NCBI GenBank assembly: GCA_964457925.1
Contig: CAYWGH010000014.1
Coordinates: forward strand, 62,001-126,000
DNA: 64,000 nt
Direction: 5' to 3'
Source: Coneutiohabitans sp964457925
GTDB taxonomy: Bacteria; Zhuqueibacterota; Zhuqueibacteria; Zhuqueibacterales; Zhuqueibacteraceae
Shown here piece after piece: positions 58,708 to 64,000 of this stretch. Position numbers and translations under genes: made by a program. The notes under the pieces were generated by a model. The model was given only the letters and a program-made list of their open reading frames with translations. It ran no database searches and was not told where the DNA came from. Position 1 is the stretch's first letter. Each line of letters opens with the position of its first letter.

Positions 58708-59682
58708 ATGGCTGAAAGTCAACTCATGGTCGGGGGACAAGCAGTGATCGAAGGCGTGATGATGCGCACGCCGGAGATGGTCACGGTTGCCTGCCGCCGC
58801 GCCAACGGCTCGATCACGGTTTTGAAAAAGCCGTATCGTTCGCTGCTGGCGCGCCACAAATTTCTTGCGCTGCCCATTTTCCGCGGCGCTGTTGTGCTGA
58901 TCGAGGCGCTGGCTCTCGGCATGCAAGCGTTAACCTATTCCGGCGACCTGGTGGAACATGATATGCGTCCGGCCGGCAACGGCAAAGACGCCGCCACGCC
59001 GTCCTTGCCCGGCCAGCGCTCGAAATCCGACAAAATTAAAATGGGTTTGACGCTCGGGATTACGCTCGTCATCGGCCTGGGGATCTTTTTTTATATTCCG
59101 CTGATGTTGACGGATCTCACCGGCGCGCGTTCGGGATTTTGGTTTAATTTGATCGACGGCATCATCCGCATGATTTTCTTTCTGGGCTATATCGCGCTGA
59201 TCTCACGCATCAAAGAAATTCAGCGCGTGTTCGAATATCATGGCGCCGAGCATAAAAGTATTTTCAATCATGAAGCCAACCTCGAACTGACGCCCGAAAA
59301 TTCCGCAGGATTTTCGCGCTTTCACCCGCGCTGCGGCACGAGCTTCCTGCTGATCGTCATGGTGGTCAGCATCTTTGTGTTTATGTTTCTTGGCCGGCCC
59401 GACACGGTGGCAGAACGGCTGGTGCGCTTGCTGTTCATCCCGGTGATTGGCGGCGTTTCCTATGAGTTGATCCGGCTGTCTGGCGCCGGCTATCGCCATC
59501 CCTTCTGGCGCACACTGATTGCGCCCGGCCTCTGGTTGCAGCGCCTGACCACGCGCGAGCCGGATCATTCCCAATTGGAAGTTGCGATTGTTGCTTTGCA
59601 AGCTGCTCTGGGCAAGGATGTTGCGGCATTGCCCAACGTCGTCGTGGACGACGGGAGAGCCGTGGCGGTGCAAACGGCTTGA
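58708..59682 (+). CDS. DUF1385 membrane protein
   Basis: The ATG at 58708 gives 324 residues; a TTG at 58690 is possible. The family start GGQAVIEGVMMRTPE is followed by three to four membrane helices (LTLGITLVIGLGIFFYIPLM, IRMIFFLGYIALIS, SFLLIVMVVSIFVFMFLG). It also has the conserved EYHGAEHKSIFNHE and FHPRCGTSFL segments. Function unassigned, though it is a metal-dependent family by motif (inference). It is a constant neighbour of prfA/prmC in many genomes, including here. Confidence 0.93.
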   Translation: MAESQLMVGGQAVIEGVMMRTPEMVTVACRRANGSITVLKKPYRSLLARHKFLALPIFRGAVVLIEALALGMQALTYSGDLVEHDMRPAGNGKDAATPSLPGQRSKSDKIKMGLTLGITLVIGLGIFFYIPLMLTDLTGARSGFWFNLIDGIIRMIFFLGYIALISRIKEIQRVFEYHGAEHKSIFNHEANLELTPENSAGFSRFHPRCGTSFLLIVMVVSIFVFMFLGRPDTVAERLVRLLFIPVIGGVSYELIRLSGAGYRHPFWRTLIAPGLWLQRLTTREPDHSQLEVAIVALQAALGKDVAALPNVVVDDGRAVAVQTA

Positions 59683-59756
59683 TGATAAGAGAAGACGAAG
59701 CATGGGAGAAGATTTGAAAATTTCGGAAATCCGATGGAAATTTGGCGGAAATTATT

Positions 59757-59866
59757 TTGACGATGTCACACTCCAAAAACCACCACAGAGTCGCGGAGTT
59801 CGCAGAGTAAGATTGCGTGAATGCTCAGCGAACGCTGCGTCTCCGCGGTGAATCTGACATAGTCAA
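59757..59866 (-). mobile_element. 110-bp MITE-like element, copy 2
   Basis: It is bounded by TTGACGATGTCA and TGACATAGTCAA (one mismatch in the left end). Length is identical to the copy at 15440-15549, in the opposite orientation. It separates DUF1385 from the gene remnants and prfA. Confidence 0.75.
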
Positions 59867-59871
59867 GTTAG

Positions 59872-60081
59872 GTTGTCGTCGAGGTCACTAAAGTAGACCG
59901 GCACAATAATCCGTTGCGCGGTTGTGTACTTTTTCATGGCAAGGATGAGCAGGAAGTCTACAGCCAGGGGCTCCAATATCGGGAGGCTCATCCCGAGGCG
60001 GATTTGTTTTACTTTCATGCTGGAAACGTCATCCCCGAAGGCAAAGGAGTGAAGCTGGTTCAAATCCAATCGAATAGCTGA
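59872..60081 (+). pseudogene. 5'-truncated small protein remnant
   Basis: Directly after the repeat end an open frame reads EVTKVDRHNNPLRGCVLFHG, continues through EVYSQGLQYREAHPEADLFY and ends QIQSNS at a stop. It is protein-like but has no start codon, and a stop lies at 59869. It resembles small proteins that usually precede a retropepsin-like gene, consistent with the next entry, whose frame overlaps its end. The reverse-strand frame here is a shadow. Confidence 0.5.
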
Positions 60082-60100
60082 CTACTTTGACTATGGTGGT

Positions 60101-60436
60101 GTGCTGTTGTTCTCTATTGAGTTGAATGCCGGTCGTTTCTTATTCATGGCAGATAGTGGGCAGCCTATTGCGCAACCAACGGCGATAACTTTGGCAATTG
60201 CTCCGATCGGGAGAATTTTGGCGACAACGCCCGCCCTAAAAATTGGGAATTTTAATGTAGAGTTTATGAGCCAAGAAGACGTCTTGGTTTCAATTGTGGA
60301 TTTTCGGCAGGAACTAAAACTCGATGGCCTGCTCGGCATGAACTTTCTGGGCAAATATCGCTTCACGATTGAACCTGCCGCCGCAATGTTGATCCTGCGC
60401 GACATTCCACCGAAGAAAAACAAAATAAGATGCTGA
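60101..60436 (+). pseudogene. Retropepsin-like aspartic protease remnant
   Basis: From GTG 60101 the product has 111 residues; the frame also extends back a few codons (IADYFDYGG) without a start. ADSG is a DTG/DSG-like catalytic motif, IGRILATTPALKIG and GLLGMNFLGKYRFTI are the typical second half of clan AA proteases. The segment between DSG and the central strand is shorter than normal by about 15-20 residues, so this is likely decayed. It overlaps prfA by seven bases. Confidence 0.55.
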
Positions 60437-61497
60437 CCAAACTCGACAAAATAGAAAAACGCTTCGAAGAGCTGAACGCGCTGTTGAGCAGCCCGGATGT
60501 CGCGGCCAATCCGAAACGGCTGCGCGACACCGCCAAAGAGCGCAACGATCTGGAAGCCGTGGTTAAAAAGTACCATGAGTATAAATCGCTGCGGCGCAGC
60601 ATCGAGGACGATAAGCGTTTGGTTGCAGAGAGCAGCGATCGCGAGTTGCGCGAACTGGCCTCCGCCGAATTGGAGGAGTTGGAGGCCCGGCTGCCCGCGC
60701 TGGAAGAAGAATTAAAGCTCATGCTCGTGCCACGCGACCCCACCGATGCCCGCAACGCCATCATGGAAATTCGCGCGGGCACCGGCGGCGACGAGGCGGG
60801 TTTGTTTGCCGGCGATCTTTACCGCATGTACACGCGCTTCGCCGAGCGCCAGGGTTGGCAGCTCGAGGTGATCTCGAGCAATGCGCAAGGCATCGGCGGC
60901 TTCAAGGAAATCATCTTTCAAATTAACGGCAAAGATGTCTTCGGCAAGCTGAAATACGAAGGCGGCGTGCATCGCGTGCAGCGCGTTCCGGCCACGGAAC
61001 AGAGCGGCCGCATTCACACCTCGGCGGCCAGCGTTGCCGTGTTGCCTGAGGCTGAAGAGGTTGATATCGATATCAACATGAACGATCTGCGCATCGATGT
61101 CTTTCGCTCCTCCGGGCCGGGCGGGCAAAGCGTGAACACGACGGATTCTGCCGTGCGCATCACACACATTCCCACGGGACTGGTGGTGCAATGCCAGGAC
61201 GAAAAATCCCAGCTCAAAAACAAAACCAAAGCGCTGCGCGTGCTGCGCTCGCGCTTGCTGGAGATCAAACAAAGCGAAGAGCGCGCCAAAGTTGCCAGCG
61301 CGCGCAAACAAATGGTGGGAAGCGGCGACCGCAGCGACAAGATTCGCACCTATAATTTCCCGCAAAACCGTGTCACCGATCATCGCATCGGCCTGACGAT
61401 TTACCGGCTGGACGAGGTTTTGGACGGGAATTTGAACGAGTTTATCGAACAGCTTTCTCTGGCCGATCGCACAGAGAAACTCAAACAAGAAATTTGA
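60430..61497 (+). CDS. prfA: Peptide chain release factor 1
   Basis: The product of 355 residues is normal for RF1. The N-terminal coiled domain runs to about residue 100. The peptidyl-tRNA hydrolysis motif GGQ is in SSGPGGQSVN (about 231), preceded by RIHTSAASVAVLPE. Domain 4 carries the typical IRTYNFPQNRVTDHRI segment. RF1 reads UAA and UAG and releases the finished protein. The ATG follows AACAAAATAAG; it overlaps the protease remnant by seven bases. Confidence 0.96.
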   Translation: MLTKLDKIEKRFEELNALLSSPDVAANPKRLRDTAKERNDLEAVVKKYHEYKSLRRSIEDDKRLVAESSDRELRELASAELEELEARLPALEEELKLMLVPRDPTDARNAIMEIRAGTGGDEAGLFAGDLYRMYTRFAERQGWQLEVISSNAQGIGGFKEIIFQINGKDVFGKLKYEGGVHRVQRVPATEQSGRIHTSAASVAVLPEAEEVDIDINMNDLRIDVFRSSGPGGQSVNTTDSAVRITHIPTGLVVQCQDEKSQLKNKTKALRVLRSRLLEIKQSEERAKVASARKQMVGSGDRSDKIRTYNFPQNRVTDHRIGLTIYRLDEVLDGNLNEFIEQLSLADRTEKLKQEI

Positions 61498-61549
61498 CGG
61501 GTTTTATTTTTGTAAAAACAAACGGCGCCTGAGCTCATCAACGTTGTAC

Positions 61550-62434
61550 ATGATCATGATGGCATCTCTCGATGTAAATTTGCCTCTTCCCCAATTGATT
61601 CGCAGTCTTTCCGAAAACTTTCAAAAAGCCGGTATTCCTGCTGCTCTCGCCGAAGCGGAATGGCTGCTCGCGGGTATTCTGCAAAGCCAGCGTTCCGCGC
61701 TTTATCTCGATAGCCATCGCATTCTCACCGTTGAGCAGCAAGAGTTACTCAAACAATATTACCGCCGGCGGCTGCAACGGGAGCCGCTGCAATATATCTT
61801 GCAATCGTGTGAATTTTTTGGTATTGAATTCAAAGTCAATTCCGCCGTGCTCATTCCGCGACCGGAGACGGAGTTGTTGGTGGAGAAAGTCATTGTGCTG
61901 GCGCAAACATTCAATGCCGTACGCATTGCCGATCTTGGCACGGGCTCCGGCTGCCTCGCCGTCAGCCTCGCCAAACATCTGCCGCAGGCTCATATCTGGG
62001 CCATTGACATTTCACAGGAAGCTTTGAAGGTGGCGCAACAGAACGCCAAAACTCATGGCGTGGCCCATCAAATTACTTTTCGCCAAGCCGACATGTGTGC
62101 TTCTATAGATGCCATTCATTCAGATCAATTTGATATCGTTGTATCGAACCCGCCCTACATTTTGCCGGCGGAACGCGGCGAGCTGCAAGCGGAGATTCGA
62201 GATTTTGAGCCGGAAGCCGCGCTCTTTGTCGAGGGTGATGGTCTCAAATTTTATCGCTGTATTCTGGCGTTCTGCCGGCGCCATTTGAAACGCGGCGGCT
62301 GGGTGGCTTGTGAGATGGCCAGCCTGAGAAGCGCTGCGATTGAAAAACTCTTTCGGGAATCCAACTTTGTGAGCGTCGGGATTCTGCCGGATTACGCCGG
62401 CTTGCCCCGGCATCTCACTGCACAAAAAAGCTGA
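61550..62434 (+). CDS. prmC: Release factor glutamine methyltransferase
   Basis: Several starts are possible (TTG 61544, ATG 61550, 61556, 61559); none has a good ribosome-binding site, and 61550 (294 residues) is a compromise. The SAM-binding motif is RIADLGTGSGCLAVSLA and the catalytic NPPY is in VVSNPPYILPAERGEL (about 199). The N-terminal helical domain (AEAEWLLAGILQSQR, REPLQYILQSCEFFGIEF) is typical of PrmC/HemK. It methylates the glutamine of the GGQ loop in release factors. Directly follows prfA, its substrate. Confidence 0.95.
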   Translation: MIMMASLDVNLPLPQLIRSLSENFQKAGIPAALAEAEWLLAGILQSQRSALYLDSHRILTVEQQELLKQYYRRRLQREPLQYILQSCEFFGIEFKVNSAVLIPRPETELLVEKVIVLAQTFNAVRIADLGTGSGCLAVSLAKHLPQAHIWAIDISQEALKVAQQNAKTHGVAHQITFRQADMCASIDAIHSDQFDIVVSNPPYILPAERGELQAEIRDFEPEAALFVEGDGLKFYRCILAFCRRHLKRGGWVACEMASLRSAAIEKLFRESNFVSVGILPDYAGLPRHLTAQKS

Positions 62435-62444
62435 GGAGGCTCTG

Positions 62445-63854
62445 GTGATCAACAGCAACATTTTTCGGGAATATGATATTCGCGGCATTGCCGAGACGGA
62501 ATTGACTGATGAGAACGTTGCGCTCATTGGAAAAGCCTTCGCGACCTGGATGCTGGCGCAGGGCAGAAAGCGTCTCGTCATCGGACGCGATTTACGCCTC
62601 TCCTCAAATCGCTTGCGCGATGCGATGGTGAATGCGATGCTGGGCTGCGGCGTTGACCTTATCGATATCGGCGTCGTGCCGACGCCCACGCAGTACTTTG
62701 GCATCATACATTTTGAGGCCGAGGGCGGCGTGATGATCACCGGCAGCCACAATCCGCGCGAATATAACGGCTTCAAAATGTCGAAAGGCGTGCGGGCGGA
62801 CGACGGTCACCTCAGCGTGGGCGCGGTTTACGGCCAGGATATTCAGGAGCTTTATCACATCATCCGCTCGAATCAGTTCGCTACCGGCAAGGGTAAAATC
62901 GAGATTGTCAACATTACTCCCGAATACATTTCCGCCATCAAACAACGCGTCAAAATTCACCAGAAACTCAAGATCGTGGTCGATCCCGGCAACGGTTGCG
63001 GCGCGCTGTTCGCGCCCGATTTGTGGGAAGAGATGGGTTGTGAAGTTGTGCGACTGTATGCCGAGCCGGACGGCAATTTCCCCAATCATTTGCCGGACCC
63101 GACGGTGATGAAATACATCAAAGATCTGCGCGAGAAAGTCGTGGCCGAGAAGGCGGATCTGGGCATCGGCTATGACGGCGACGCCGATCGCATGGGCATT
63201 ATCGACAATCTTGGCCGCCCGATTTTCGCAGACAAACTTTTGGCGTTGTTTGCGCGCGATACGTTGACGCGCTATCCGGGCGCCACTATTGTGTTCGATG
63301 TGAAATGCAGCCAGGCCCTGCCGGAGATGATCGAGAAAGCCGGCGGCAAACCCTTGATGTGGAAAACCGGGCATTCGTTGCTGAAAGCGAAGATGAAAGA
63401 AGAACACTCGCCGCTTGCCGGCGAGATGAGCGGGCATATTTTCTTCGGTGACGGCTACTTCGGTTTTGACGACGCCATTTTTGGCAGCGGGCGGCTGATG
63501 CAAATTCTCACGCAATCCGGCAAAACCATGGCGCAACTGCACGACGAGGTGCCGGCGTTTGTTTCCACACCGGAGATTCGCATCGATGCGACGGACGAAG
63601 ACAAGTTCAACGTCGTCGCCGATCTTGTTGCCGATTTCAAGAAAAGCTATCGAGTCATTGACATTGACGGCGCGCGTGTGCTGTTCGGCGACGGCTGGGG
63701 CCTGGTGCGCGCTTCGAACACGCAGCCGGTGCTGGTGATTCGCTTCGAGGCGAAAACCAAAGAGCGCTTGCACGAAATCGCGGAGATTTTCAAAAAGAAA
63801 TTGCGTGAATATCCTTCCGTGAAATTCACGGATGAGGATTTTGAAGCGGCGTAG
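62445..63854 (+). CDS. manB: Phosphomannomutase/phosphoglucomutase
   Basis: The product has 469 residues starting at GTG 62445 (MINSNIFREYDIRGIAETEL), ten bases after prmC. The alpha-D-phosphohexomutase motifs are the phospho-serine loop TGSHNPREYNG (about 99-109), metal-binding GYDGDADRMG (about 241-250), the sugar-binding GEMSGHIFF and the phosphate loop RASNTQPVLVIRFEA. It interconverts hexose 1- and 6-phosphates for polysaccharide precursors. The dual mannose/glucose specificity is typical of AlgC-like members and cannot be decided from sequence. Confidence 0.93.
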   Translation: MINSNIFREYDIRGIAETELTDENVALIGKAFATWMLAQGRKRLVIGRDLRLSSNRLRDAMVNAMLGCGVDLIDIGVVPTPTQYFGIIHFEAEGGVMITGSHNPREYNGFKMSKGVRADDGHLSVGAVYGQDIQELYHIIRSNQFATGKGKIEIVNITPEYISAIKQRVKIHQKLKIVVDPGNGCGALFAPDLWEEMGCEVVRLYAEPDGNFPNHLPDPTVMKYIKDLREKVVAEKADLGIGYDGDADRMGIIDNLGRPIFADKLLALFARDTLTRYPGATIVFDVKCSQALPEMIEKAGGKPLMWKTGHSLLKAKMKEEHSPLAGEMSGHIFFGDGYFGFDDAIFGSGRLMQILTQSGKTMAQLHDEVPAFVSTPEIRIDATDEDKFNVVADLVADFKKSYRVIDIDGARVLFGDGWGLVRASNTQPVLVIRFEAKTKERLHEIAEIFKKKLREYPSVKFTDEDFEAA

Positions 63855-63897
63855 CAAGGGGCCACTCGATGGAAATTGAAAGGAAACCAAAACCGAT

Positions 63898-64000
63898 TTG
63901 AACGATGAACTGCGTCCGTACGATGATTTGCGCCAGCTATTGTCTGGCGGCGCGCAAGGCAAATATGCGGAACGTTATCGCGCGGGTACGAATCTCGTGC
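63898..64000 (+). CDS. Start of a small protein cut by the window edge
   Basis: From TTG 63898 the frame reads NDELRPYDDLRQLLSGGAQG, then KYAERYRAGTNLV, and runs off the end. A stop in frame at 63877 sets the left limit, and GGAAACC lies upstream. The RGKY/RYRxGTNLV-like segment resembles small proteins often encoded beside toxin genes (BrnA-like or similar antitoxins). The remainder would be needed to confirm this. Confidence 0.5.
   Translation, partial: MNDELRPYDDLRQLLSGGAQGKYAERYRAGTNLV

Noticed and set aside
59863..60069. 68-codon minus-strand frame that looks partly hydrophobic
   Set aside because: The plus-strand frame at 59872-60081 is better protein-like and fits the following protease remnant, and the minus frame ends inside the repeat.
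1..64000. tRNA, rRNA genes and CRISPR arrays
   Set aside because: No cloverleaf with a GTTCRA-type arm, no rRNA-like stretch and no regularly spaced direct repeats were seen.

Overview
The window looks like a chromosomal segment of a Gram-negative bacterium of the FCB group, most like candidate phylum KSB1 / Calditrichota-type lineages. The evidence is two large secreted beta-propeller proteins ending in a YPNPF-type (Por/T9SS type A) sorting domain, many signal peptides, an outer-membrane barrel candidate, moderately GC-rich genes with scattered AT-rich intergenic repeats, and TTGACA/TAnnnT-type promoters. This placement is inference from gene content; there is no rRNA or other phylogenetic marker alignment behind it. 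No tRNA, rRNA or CRISPR array was seen.

Layout. 1-7.1 kb: three secreted propeller proteins (the first cut by the window edge). 7.8-15.4 kb: valS, another propeller/Ig-like secreted protein, a DHH phosphoesterase (NrnA type) and a PAS histidine kinase. 15.4-16.4 kb: a gene-free stretch packed with four small repeat copies. 16.4-19.4 kb: hisH-hisA-hisF-hisIE. 19.5-24.9 kb (minus): a nucleoside-type ABC importer (ATPase plus two permeases) and a secreted lipocalin-like protein. 24.9-26.7 kb: a diversity-generating retroelement (DGR) relic with template repeat, avd gene and variable repeat but no reverse transcriptase, interleaved with small transposable-type repeats. 26.7-34.6 kb (minus): secreted amidase, an AT-rich PD-(D/E)XK-like gene, a 56-residue membrane protein, an M1 peptidase and a JAB-DinG helicase fusion. 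34.9-37.3 kb: HEPN-type pair, fbp, ssb. 37.5-40.1 kb: cdd-udk-tdk-punA nucleoside salvage operon. 40.2-49.5 kb: GroES-like protein, MBL hydrolase, PHP protein, two glycosyltransferases, an RluB-type pseudouridine synthase, a zinc-finger/PP2C phosphatase and a persulfide dioxygenase-rhodanese. 50.2-58.3 kb: DUF6958-like, DUF72, SppA, DUF1460, M1 peptidase, zinc-finger-MGMT fusion, barrel protein, ComF. 58.4-63.9 kb: rpmE-DUF1385-prfA-prmC-phosphohexomutase, a common bacterial gene order here interrupted by a 110-bp inverted-repeat element and two gene remnants. The last gene is cut by the right edge.

Working together: the ABC importer plus cdd, udk, tdk and punA point to uptake and salvage of nucleosides. 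The his cluster carries only the middle and late histidine steps, so the other his genes must lie elsewhere. The most notable region is 25.4-26.6 kb: two 140-bp blocks of identical length that differ at 23 positions, 20 of them at template adenines, next to an intact avd gene. That is the signature of adenine-specific mutagenic retrohoming, yet no reverse transcriptase is present and the target gene is reduced to its last segment. At least four families of short dispersed repeats (about 70, 110, 150-230 and 277 bp) pepper the gaps, and one appears to have inserted in frame into the ABC ATPase.
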